Assembly: GCA_038326165.1 (NCBI GenBank)
Contig: JBBQJT010000056.1
Span: forward strand, 1 to 22,543
Source: JAEUUM01 sp038326165
GTDB lineage: Bacteria > Bacteroidota > Bacteroidia > Chitinophagales > Saprospiraceae
Direction: 5' to 3'
Length of the DNA stretch: 22,543 bases
The notes below the pieces were generated by a model. The model worked only from the letters and a program-made list of their open reading frames with translations. It made no database searches and was not told the origin of the DNA. The position numbers and the translations under genes were made by a program. This document shows, piece by piece, positions 1-7,166 of this stretch; positions within the stretch are counted from its first letter, which is position 1, and each line of letters begins with the position of its first letter.

Positions 1-1414
1 TGGTGGTTGAATTGTCATAAATAGCAGGCCCTGGACCATTGAACAAATTGATCGGGTCGCTGGTAATGGACACGATAGGCAAATTGCTTGGTTCTTTGAT
101 AAAAAAAGTAGCATTGGCAGTTCGGCTTGGCAAACGGCCACTGTTGACATTGATGGCGCGAATACCTATAGTTTGGTTCAGCATCATTCCTCCTACATAC
201 AGATCATCTGGTATCTTGGGTTCTCTGCCATCATTGGTTACATAGAGTTCCTCGCCTACCACAGACAATGCCAGCGGATTGTCATAAAATCCTGGCGTGC
301 TCACATATACAGGCAGATCACTGTACCCACTATAACAGGTTCCAAGATTGATATTGTTGGGAGTAGGTTCATTGCTGTAACACCAGTTTTGACCATCAGG
401 CAAACGCGAATAAACATCTCCCCTTTCCAACTCGGGAATGGTAATGATATCGGCCAGAGTAGCATCTGCATTAAAGAGCATAATGGTCTCCCCACCACTT
501 AATTTAAAATTGGTATGCAGGTCAGCTTGAAATCCACTACTTGGAAAAAACCAATTTGGAGTTGGCTCAAAGTAGATATTGCTGTTGTTGATACCAAAGT
601 GTAACCAAGTCCTGCCACTCAAGTCACTTGAACCAGCTGATATATTGTGAATTTCAACTGCAAGTACATTCTCACCCTGAACCAATAGTGATGCAAGAAA
701 AGCAGGATCCAATAGAAAATCTGTGGGGTTGCCTCCATTGTAGAATTCCGCTTCATGTTCAATATTGGCAAGTGTAGTATTTGTCTGGCCATCGGGCACA
801 CCTGCCCGAGCTATCTCTACTCCGTTGAGGTATGCTACAAATCCGTCATCATAATCCATACTGAGCTCGCCTGCAATAATTGCTGACACATCACTTACTT
901 CAAATGTTCTTCGGTAATAAGCTGTAATTGTGCCAGAAGCTAATTGGGTATTGTCGTCATTGTCACCATAGCCAAATCCTCCTGTTCCAAATGGCCAGCC
1001 TGCAATAATTGAAGATGTGGTCCAGTCAGCAGGAGGCGGATTGGTACCATCATCAAATTGCCAAAGATCATCTTCCTTGGTGGCAGTTTCCCAGTGATCA
1101 ACATTCTTGATAATTGTTGAACGATCCTTGCCGGATGCAAAAACCACGATCCGTTCACCACCATTTAAAGTCAAATTGGGAAATGTCCATGTGTTGCCTC
1201 CATCAGTCACTTTCATGCCATCCAATGATATTGTAATAGTATTGGCATTTAATAGTTCGAACCAATCGGGACTATCGCCATCTTCATCCAATAGATACCC
1301 CGGGTTGGTACTGGCGACTTCGTTTATTTTTAATTGAGCTTGGAGAGTCCAAACAAAACCAAATATCAGACAAAACATAAACATGGACTTCTTAGCAGGA
1401 CGGGAAAGTTTCAT
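1..1414 (-). CDS. Secreted lamin-tail-domain / CotH-like protein, C-terminus cut by window edge
   Basis: The reading frame is open from an ATG at 1414 to the window edge (471 codons, no stop), so the C-terminus is missing. Residues 1-26 form a signal peptide (basic start KLSRPAKK, hydrophobic core, LQAQ junction). Residues 28-100 look like a lamin tail domain (LKINEVASTNPGYLLDEDGD, then DWFELLN and a TFPNLTLNGGERIVVFAS ending). A jelly-roll-like segment follows, with motifs such as YYRRTFEVSD and LSMDYDDGFVAYLNGVEIAR, then a second lamin-tail-like stretch (GGETIMLFNADATLADII) and a segment resembling a chitobiase C-terminal domain (residues about 385-440). The last visible residues, LPIVSITSDPINLFNG from residue 445, match the opening of CotH-type kinase-like domains. 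This modular order is known from secreted Bacteroidota proteins; CotH itself is a protein-kinase-fold spore-coat protein in Bacillus. A T9SS tail is probable but lies outside the window. The CotH call rests on a short visible segment. Confidence 0.72.
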   Translation of the reverse strand, partial: MKLSRPAKKSMFMFCLIFGFVWTLQAQLKINEVASTNPGYLLDEDGDSPDWFELLNANTITISLDGMKVTDGGNTWTFPNLTLNGGERIVVFASGKDRSTIIKNVDHWETATKEDDLWQFDDGTNPPPADWTTSSIIAGWPFGTGGFGYGDNDDNTQLASGTITAYYRRTFEVSDVSAIIAGELSMDYDDGFVAYLNGVEIARAGVPDGQTNTTLANIEHEAEFYNGGNPTDFLLDPAFLASLLVQGENVLAVEIHNISAGSSDLSGRTWLHFGINNSNIYFEPTPNWFFPSSGFQADLHTNFKLSGGETIMLFNADATLADIITIPELERGDVYSRLPDGQNWCYSNEPTPNNINLGTCYSGYSDLPVYVSTPGFYDNPLALSVVGEELYVTNDGREPKIPDDLYVGGMMLNQTIGIRAINVNSGRLPSRTANATFFIKEPSNLPIVSITSDPINLFNGPGPAIYDNSTT

Positions 1415-1450
1415 AAAGCTGTTTTTATCGAAAAGGATTTCCAAAGCTAA

Positions 1451-1458
1451 CAAATATA
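1451..1458 (-). promoter_or_regulatory. Putative -7 box (TATATTTG) for the CotH-like gene
   Basis: The minus strand reads TATATTTG, an exact match to the Bacteroidota -7 consensus TAnnTTTG, 36 nt before the ATG at 1414. No TTG-type -33 element at the usual 19-21 nt spacing is evident, so this is a half-supported promoter. Confidence 0.4.
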
Positions 1459-1649
1459 CCTTTAGTCTTCCAAGTTCTGAGCCTACTAATTTGAGAGCTT
1501 ATCAATAAAAATGCTTTTCCTGCCAAACAGAAATCCATGATGGTCAATGTTATAGCTGATCATTGTCACAATAACAACAAAGAAAATAAAATAAAATATC
1601 TAATTTGGAAAAATAAATATGTGGCAAGCTAAAAAATCTGATATCCTAA

Positions 1650-2618
1650 CTATTTCAACCTATCGGTTACAAAAAACAATAATTCGCGCAGAGATTTTGC
1701 GGCTTCATTGGCTTCAAATTGATCCAAAATGTTCAAAGCTTCCTCCCGATATGCAAACATTTTGCTCGTAGCGTAGTCCATGCCACCTGATGATTTTACA
1801 AATGAAATCACTTCATTAATTTCTGCGCGCGAAGCTCGTTCCTTGGCAACCAACTTCAGCATTCTCCTTTTCATTCCTGAATCACAATTGGATAATGCGT
1901 AGATCAGTGGCAAGGTCATCTTTTTTTCTTTGATGTCAATGCCAAGTGGCTTACCGATAAAATCCTCACCAAAGTCAAACAGATCGTCTTTGATCTGAAA
2001 TGCCATACCAGCCGCAAGCCCAAATTCCTTAATTCGCGCTATCTGTTCCACGCTTGCACCTGCGGAACAGGCACCTGCTGCACAAGCTGCTCCTATCAAA
2101 GAGGCTGTTTTTTTACGGATAACTTCATAGTAAACTGATTCTTCAATGTCGAGTCGACGGGCTTTCTCAATTTGCAATAATTCCCCTTCGCTCATTTCTT
2201 TCACCGCTTCCGACATGATTCTGAGGAGTTCGAATTGGTTGTTTTCAATGGCCAACAGCAATCCTTTTGACAACAAATAGTCGCCGACCAACACTGCTAT
2301 TTTATTTTTCCACAATGCATTGATACTAAAAAAACCTCGGCGCAAGAAGGCATCATCTACCACATCATCATGCACAAGTGTAGCCGTGTGAAGCATTTCA
2401 ATCAGTGAGGCTCCATGATAACTTGCTTCAGTGGTCTTCCCAACCAGTTGAGCACTCAAAAACACAAACATAGGGCGTATTTGTTTGCCTTTGCGCTTTA
2501 CGATGTAATAGGTTATCTTGTCCAACAATGGGACCTGGCTGCGCATGGCTTCCCGAAAATGTTTTTCGAAATGCTCAAGTTCTTTCTTAACCAGACTTTG
2601 TAAAGTATCTAAATTCAC
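1650..2618 (-). CDS. ispB: Long-chain polyprenyl diphosphate synthase (IspB/octaprenyl type)
   Basis: This 322-aa protein is a trans-isoprenyl diphosphate synthase. It condenses isopentenyl diphosphate onto an allylic primer to make the side chain of menaquinone. Both Mg-binding aspartate motifs are present: first motif DDVVD at residues 84-88 (context LVHDDVVDD) and second DDLFD at 211-215 (context FQIKDDLFDF). The substrate-binding GKQIRP is at 44-49. The residue five positions before the first motif is Ala79, small rather than aromatic, which fits a long-chain product. The length is normal for the family. The start is GTG at 2618: a stop lies 33 nt upstream in frame with no ATG between, and the first internal ATG (Met25) would remove part of helix A. 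The gene is divergent from the membrane protein at 2783. Exact chain length cannot be read from the sequence. Confidence 0.9.
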   Translation of the reverse strand: MNLDTLQSLVKKELEHFEKHFREAMRSQVPLLDKITYYIVKRKGKQIRPMFVFLSAQLVGKTTEASYHGASLIEMLHTATLVHDDVVDDAFLRRGFFSINALWKNKIAVLVGDYLLSKGLLLAIENNQFELLRIMSEAVKEMSEGELLQIEKARRLDIEESVYYEVIRKKTASLIGAACAAGACSAGASVEQIARIKEFGLAAGMAFQIKDDLFDFGEDFIGKPLGIDIKEKKMTLPLIYALSNCDSGMKRRMLKLVAKERASRAEINEVISFVKSSGGMDYATSKMFAYREEALNILDQFEANEAAKSLRELLFFVTDRLK

Positions 2619-2757
2619 TACTGCCTTTTGAATGAAAAGTGGTGCAAGTTATGGAATTAACAAGAAAAAGGCGGCATGGTTGTCAGGAAACTCAATCAAC
2701 TGGCTCCTTGAAAGTCAATTAGCTGAGATAGTTTTTATATCATTCATGAAATGTTTC

Positions 2758-2765
2758 TACTTTTG
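2758..2765 (+). promoter_or_regulatory. Putative -7 box (TACTTTTG) for the 2783 gene
   Basis: TACTTTTG matches TAnnTTTG exactly and sits 17 nt before the proposed TTG start, implying a very short leader. The upstream -33 region (T-rich, around 2731-2737) is not a clear match. A TTCATGAA palindrome lies at 2743-2750, between the two elements. Confidence 0.45.
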
Positions 2766-2782
2766 CATCAAAGCACAGCGCA

Positions 2783-3766
2783 TTGTTGAATATTTTTAGG
2801 ACGAACCAATTATTGGTTAACTTGGTATTTCTGGTTTACTTATTTGTATTCCGGTTCAAGGCTATGTATTTTGAACAGAAGCACAGGTTCAGCAGTCACT
2901 TGAGTTTTTTGGATTTTCCAAGCAGCTCATGGCTTGCTCAAAATCAAGTATCCGCTCAACTCATTGATATTTTACTCATATTTATTGGTGCAGTATTGGT
3001 CAACAACATGTGCAATCGCTTGAGAATCATGCGGGATCAAAACCTCTTTCCAGGTTTAATTTGGGTTTTCCTTCACAATTTATATCCTTCCATTGCTTGT
3101 CATTCTCCAATTATCATTTCCAACTTACTCGTTTTGATTGCAATTTGGACGCTGCTCTCCCAATACAAAAAAGCGTACAGTAGGGTTCCCTTGCTTCGGA
3201 TTGGATTTTTAATGGGATTGTCAATGTTGTTTTGGCTTCCTTCGGCATTGATAATTATTACCGTTTTAATAGGCAAAAGAGTATTGATGAATCCCAAATG
3301 GGAAGATTATGCGTCGTTTTTATTTGGTATTTTGTCACCGCTCATTTTGATGTTTACCTATTTGTTTGCAATTGGGGAGGAACTGACTTTGTTGGCATAT
3401 CTTCAATCTTGGGCTATCTATCAGCCTGTCATACAGATCTTTCCGTGGCCCAAGGCTTTAAGTTGGGGCACAGCACTGGTATTCAGCACTTTGCCTTTGA
3501 TTTTCTATAATTTGTTGCACAACAAAGTCAACATCCAGATCGACAAATACCTTGAAGTATTATATTGGGTTTTGTTGATATCAGGTATTTCACTTTTCTT
3601 GATTCCTTCCTGGCAAGGCGTCTATTTCACGATAGTCATTTTCCCACTTGCAATATTTGGAGGAATGTTATTTCACAATATGTCAAAATCAGCAGCAGAA
3701 TTGGTACATTTGCTGCTTATAGCTCATGTGCTTTTTTGGCAATATGGGCCTTTAGCTTTAACATAA
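2783..3766 (+). CDS. Polytopic inner-membrane protein, DUF6427-like
   Basis: This 327-aa protein is almost entirely hydrophobic, with about 8-10 predicted membrane segments (for example LLVNLVFLVYLFVFRF near the N-terminus, LIDILLIFIGAVLV, IIISNLLVLIAIWTLL, LVFSTLPLIFYNLL and YFTIVIFPLAIFGGMLF). The segment LLRIGFLMGLSMLFWLPSAL, followed by a basic turn and a FGILSPLILMFTYLF-like segment, resembles the Bacteroidota-specific DUF6427 family, whose function is unknown. That assignment is from memory of the family pattern. The start is TTG at 2783: there is a stop upstream in frame and no ATG, and the first ATG (Met28) would remove the first membrane segment. It ends 13 nt before purQ, so the two may be co-transcribed, but no functional link to purine synthesis is implied. 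Confidence 0.75.
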   Translation: MLNIFRTNQLLVNLVFLVYLFVFRFKAMYFEQKHRFSSHLSFLDFPSSSWLAQNQVSAQLIDILLIFIGAVLVNNMCNRLRIMRDQNLFPGLIWVFLHNLYPSIACHSPIIISNLLVLIAIWTLLSQYKKAYSRVPLLRIGFLMGLSMLFWLPSALIIITVLIGKRVLMNPKWEDYASFLFGILSPLILMFTYLFAIGEELTLLAYLQSWAIYQPVIQIFPWPKALSWGTALVFSTLPLIFYNLLHNKVNIQIDKYLEVLYWVLLISGISLFLIPSWQGVYFTIVIFPLAIFGGMLFHNMSKSAAELVHLLLIAHVLFWQYGPLALT

Positions 3767-3774
3767 AATTCAGT

Positions 3775-3786
3775 ATTTCATGAAAT
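3775..3786. repeat. 12-bp palindrome ATTTCATGAAAT over the purQ start codon
   Basis: This perfect dyad contains the purQ ATG (3780). Identical 12-mers occur at 4581-4592 and 20301-20312, and a 10-bp core (TTTCATGAAA) at 15690-15699. At start codons it may simply reflect AT-rich leaders followed by ATG-AAA. Confidence 0.5.
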
Positions 3787-4490
3787 GTGCAGTGATAATA
3801 TTTCCAGGATCCAATTGTGATGATGACATCGTTCATGTGTTGCAGGATGTTATGGGCTTGGAAGTAAACAAAGTTTGGCATAAAGAGACGCAGCTCCAGG
3901 ATATGGATTCCCAATCAGATGCAGTTTTTCTACCAGGGGGTTTCAGTTATGGAGACTACCTCCGCTGCGGTGCATTGGCAGGGTTGTCACCCATCATGAA
4001 AGCTGTTAAAGCCTTTGCAAACTCAGGTGGCAAGGTAATAGGTATATGCAATGGGTTCCAGATTTTGTGCGAGGCAGGTCTGCTGCCCGGTGTATTGTTG
4101 CGCAATGAACAGCAAAAGTTCATCTGCAAGAATATTTATATCAAAGTGGAGACTACAAATTCTGAATTTACCTGTGCAGCTGAACTTGGGCAAGTGCTTA
4201 AGATCCCAATAGCACATGCCGAAGGAAGATTCCATACTTCAAATGAGGAACTCGATCAAATGGAAGCGAATGATCAGATTCTACTCCGCTATTGCGATGA
4301 AAATGGAGCGCTTACACCTGAATCAAATATAAATGGTTCTACCAGAGCAATTGCTGGAATTTGCAATGCTGGGAGGAATGTGTTTGGAATGATGCCCCAC
4401 CCGGAGAGAGCCTCTGAGGAGATATTGGGAAATACTGATGGCAGAATTTTATTCCAATCTTTATTGAAAAACACCTTAACTCCTGATTAA
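3780..4490 (+). CDS. purQ: Phosphoribosylformylglycinamidine synthase, glutaminase subunit PurQ
   Basis: PurQ supplies ammonia from glutamine to PurL in the fourth step of de novo purine synthesis (FGAR to FGAM). It is a 236-aa class I glutamine amidotransferase. The nucleophile is Cys90 in GICNGFQILCEAG and the His/Glu pair is His207 and Glu209 in MPHPER. Also visible are the N-terminal FPGSNCDDD, the LPGGFSYGDYLRCGALAG oxyanion region (about 51-68) and HAEGRF. The length is normal for stand-alone PurQ. A separate PurQ implies that the genome uses the multi-subunit PurS/PurQ/PurL enzyme rather than a single large PurL; the partners are not in this window. The ATG at 3780 lies inside a 12-bp palindrome (3775-3786). 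Confidence 0.97.
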   Translation: MKCAVIIFPGSNCDDDIVHVLQDVMGLEVNKVWHKETQLQDMDSQSDAVFLPGGFSYGDYLRCGALAGLSPIMKAVKAFANSGGKVIGICNGFQILCEAGLLPGVLLRNEQQKFICKNIYIKVETTNSEFTCAAELGQVLKIPIAHAEGRFHTSNEELDQMEANDQILLRYCDENGALTPESNINGSTRAIAGICNAGRNVFGMMPHPERASEEILGNTDGRILFQSLLKNTLTPD

Positions 4491-4528
4491 GTATATGTCA
4501 TAAATTAATGTTAATCATTCCGAATGGC

Positions 4529-4560
4529 TTGATTTTCGCTAAGTTAAAGTGACATATTTG
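4529..4560 (+). promoter_or_regulatory. Putative promoter of the DsbD-alpha/dsbD operon
   Basis: CATATTTG at 4553-4560 is one mismatch from TAnnTTTG, and TTG at 4529-4531 lies 21 nt upstream, an acceptable -33/-7 spacing for Bacteroidota. The box ends 25 nt before the ATG at 4586. Purine synthesis (purQ) ends just upstream, so this probably starts a separate transcript. Confidence 0.45.
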
Positions 4561-4585
4561 GGTACTCTTAATTAAAATTAATTTC

Positions 4586-5026
4586 ATGAAATTCATTCTT
4601 CCCATTTTGATGCTGTTTACTATTTCTATTGCAGCACAATCGGATAAAATAGTAAAATGGACGGCAACCGCCACCAAAGTTAAAGACAACAGCTACAAAT
4701 TAGAACTGCGGGCTAAGATTCAGGAGGGTTATTATGTGTATTCTCAATTTCTTGAAAATGACAACGGGCCAGTAAGAACAGGGTTCAGTATTGAACAAAC
4801 TGATCTTGATGTTCAAAAAATCACTGAAAAGGGCAAAAAGAAAGAAGGATTTGATGATATCTTTGGCATGAACCTCATCAAATACAGTGATGAAATGGTG
4901 ATCACCCAAATGATAAGCAGTAAGAAGCCATTGATTACATTATCTGGCTTTATTGATTTCATGACATGCAACAATGAGCTATGCTATCCGCCGGCTTCAG
5001 TCTATTACACTGCCGACATCAAATAA
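4586..5026 (+). CDS. Secreted stand-alone DsbD alpha-domain-like protein
   Basis: This 146-aa protein has a signal peptide (residues 1-17, ending IAAQ) followed by a single domain homologous to the N-terminal alpha domain of the DsbD encoded immediately downstream. Shared blocks with that protein are VKWT, AKIQE, YSQFLE, a GP pair, a DxxFxMNxxK segment and FMTCNxExCxPP. The cysteine pair is Cys128 and Cys133, corresponding to the redox-active pair of the DsbD alpha domain. There is no membrane domain and no thioredoxin domain. It probably accepts reducing equivalents from a DsbD-type membrane domain and passes them to periplasmic thiol substrates, or serves as an alternative alpha domain for the neighbour; this is inference. 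Only 13 nt separate it from dsbD, so the two form an operon. Confidence 0.8.
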   Translation: MKFILPILMLFTISIAAQSDKIVKWTATATKVKDNSYKLELRAKIQEGYYVYSQFLENDNGPVRTGFSIEQTDLDVQKITEKGKKKEGFDDIFGMNLIKYSDEMVITQMISSKKPLITLSGFIDFMTCNNELCYPPASVYYTADIK

Positions 5027-5039
5027 ACACGACGTTCTG

Positions 5040-7166
5040 ATGATCAAAAACATTCTACTTTTTCTGACAATATCATTAGTTGCCAGCCCTGTTTACTCGC
5101 AAATATTGGACCCTGTCAAATGGACTTTTGAATCCAAAAAAACCGGATCTGATACCTATACCTTGACTTTTACTGCTAAGATTCAGGAGGAATGGACCAT
5201 CTATAGCCAATTTCTGGAAAGTCAGGATGGGCCAACGGCTACTTTGTTTGAATTTGATAAAGGGAAACACTACCAATTGATGGGTAAGGCTGAAGAGAAT
5301 CCATTGAACCGTAAGAAAATATTCGATGAGGTTTTTGAAATGAACGTGGTTAAATTTTACAAAAAAGCAATTTTTACTCAGAAACTCAGGATTTTGGATG
5401 ACAGCAAGCCCGTTACAGGTTTGGTGAATTTCATGACCTGCAATAAAGAAATGTGCCTGCCTCCAAAGGATGTAGAATTTTCATTTCAGTTAAAATCAGA
5501 TGTTGCAGCAATTATTCCAATAGAGACAAGCGTTGCAAATGCGACGGATGCCACCTCAAAAATTGACACGGCGACAACGATAGCAGGCAATATGGAGTCA
5601 AAAGCTCCAGCTACAGTAAAATTGGCAGATTGCAGTGCGCACAAATTGGAAGGAAATGTATTGGATCAGCAAATATCTAGTATCGTTGCCAGCTATGCCA
5701 ATCCAATTGGTGACTGTGGAGTTGAGGACGTGACAAGAGATTTGGGTTTGTTTTGGACTTTCCTATTCGGATTTCTGGGTGGATTGATTGCATTATTGAC
5801 GCCATGTGTATTTCCGATGATTCCTTTGACTGTGAGCTTCTTCACAAAGGGCAGCAAAGACCGCAAATCTGGAATCAAAAACGGCTTGATATACGGTGCA
5901 AGTATCGTCATCATTTATGTCGCTATAGGCTTGATCATCACTGCACTTTTTGGAGCGACAGCCCTCAACGCCCTATCGACCAACTGGATAGCCAACACCT
6001 TGTTTTTTCTGATATTCTTGTTCTTCGCATTTTCCTTCTTCGGTTATTATGAAATCACTTTACCGAGTTGGATTTCCAATAAAAGTGACGCTATGGCAGA
6101 CCAAGGCGGATTGATTGGAACCTTCTTTATGGCATTTACATTGGCAATAGTTTCATTTTCATGTACTGGACCCATCATTGGATCAGCCTTGGTGGAGTCA
6201 GCTGATAATGTCATGGGACCATTTATAGTTATGTTGGGATTTTCCATCGCGCTGGCATTGCCTTTTGGCTTGTTTGCAGCATTTCCTGCGTGGTTGAACT
6301 CCTTGCCAAAGTCGGGAAGCTGGATGACAACTGTCAAGGTGGTTTTAGGGTTTTTGGAGCTTGCTTTGGCATTCAAATTCCTATCGGTTGCGGATATGAC
6401 TTCGCACTGGGGTATTTTGAAATACGAAACATTTATGGCCATTTGGGTAATCTTGTTTGCAGGTATGGCCTTGTATTTGTTCGGATTTATCAGATTCCCA
6501 CATGACAATCCCAATGAAAAGATAGGACCAAAAAGAAAAGTATTTGGAGGCCTGATTGTTGTTTGGACGTTGTATTTGATATCAGGATTCTTCTTCAATG
6601 CTACCACCAATAGTTACGATTCCAAGTTGCTCTTAAGTGGCTTGGCGCCACCAGCACATTATAATATATTTTTAAAAGAAGGAACGGTAGATCCCAAGAT
6701 CAAATCGCGTTATCCTTCTTTCACCAAAACTGCCAACAACCTAGATTGCTTCAAAGATTATTGTGAAGGAATGAGCTATGCCAAGGAAGTTGGTAAGCCT
6801 GTGCTGCTGGATTTTACGGGTTATGGTTGTGTAAATTGCCGCAAAACCGAAGAACACATCTGGGTGGCCGAAAAAGTCCGTAAATTGATATCGGAAAAGT
6901 ATGTTCTAATTTCACTTTACGTTGATGACAAAAGAAAGCTGGATGAAATTCTCTACTCCAAGAGCAGAAAGGAAAAGCTACGCGATGTTGGGGACGTTTA
7001 TGCAGACCTGCAGATTGTCAATTTCAAGCAAAACACCCAACCACTTTATGTCTTGTTAAGTCCAGATGAGCAAGTGATGAGCAAACCACGCGGATACAAA
7101 GAAGGCGTAGACGCTTATGCTGAGTATCTGGAGTGCGGGCTGAATGTATTTTTAGAGAAGAAGTGA
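5040..7166 (+). CDS. dsbD: Thiol:disulfide interchange protein DsbD
   Basis: DsbD moves electrons from cytoplasmic thioredoxin across the inner membrane to periplasmic thiol proteins and cytochrome c maturation. The protein has 708 aa with all three modules. There is a signal peptide (1-20) and an alpha-like domain (about 24-150) with Cys134/Cys139 in FMTCNKEMCLPP. A linker of about 80 residues follows, with two extra cysteines. The membrane domain (about 229-520) carries the two essential cysteines, Cys256 in LLTPCVFPMIPLT and Cys375 in SFSCTGPIIGSALV. The C-terminal thioredoxin-like domain has CVNC at 597-600 (GYGCVNCRKTEEH). It is longer than the roughly 565-aa E. coli DsbD because of the linker. 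The start is ATG at 5040; an upstream in-frame ATG at 4974 lies inside the preceding gene and adds no signal-peptide features. The stop codon abuts the stop of the convergent gene. Confidence 0.95.
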   Translation: MIKNILLFLTISLVASPVYSQILDPVKWTFESKKTGSDTYTLTFTAKIQEEWTIYSQFLESQDGPTATLFEFDKGKHYQLMGKAEENPLNRKKIFDEVFEMNVVKFYKKAIFTQKLRILDDSKPVTGLVNFMTCNKEMCLPPKDVEFSFQLKSDVAAIIPIETSVANATDATSKIDTATTIAGNMESKAPATVKLADCSAHKLEGNVLDQQISSIVASYANPIGDCGVEDVTRDLGLFWTFLFGFLGGLIALLTPCVFPMIPLTVSFFTKGSKDRKSGIKNGLIYGASIVIIYVAIGLIITALFGATALNALSTNWIANTLFFLIFLFFAFSFFGYYEITLPSWISNKSDAMADQGGLIGTFFMAFTLAIVSFSCTGPIIGSALVESADNVMGPFIVMLGFSIALALPFGLFAAFPAWLNSLPKSGSWMTTVKVVLGFLELALAFKFLSVADMTSHWGILKYETFMAIWVILFAGMALYLFGFIRFPHDNPNEKIGPKRKVFGGLIVVWTLYLISGFFFNATTNSYDSKLLLSGLAPPAHYNIFLKEGTVDPKIKSRYPSFTKTANNLDCFKDYCEGMSYAKEVGKPVLLDFTGYGCVNCRKTEEHIWVAEKVRKLISEKYVLISLYVDDKRKLDEILYSKSRKEKLRDVGDVYADLQIVNFKQNTQPLYVLLSPDEQVMSKPRGYKEGVDAYAEYLECGLNVFLEKK

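Noticed and set aside
1540..1580. Hairpin downstream of the polyprenyl synthase gene (CAATG...CATTG)
   Set aside because: A 5-bp stem with an 11-nt loop and no U tract; expected by chance.
4974..5039. Upstream ATG extending DsbD by 22 residues
   Set aside because: The extension overlaps the end of the preceding gene and would put a polar stretch in front of an otherwise perfect signal peptide starting at ATG 5040.
6047..6610. 187-codon minus-strand open frame inside dsbD
   Set aside because: It lies wholly opposite the conserved membrane domain of DsbD, shows no recognisable motif, and is best explained as a shadow frame of a hydrophobic coding sequence.
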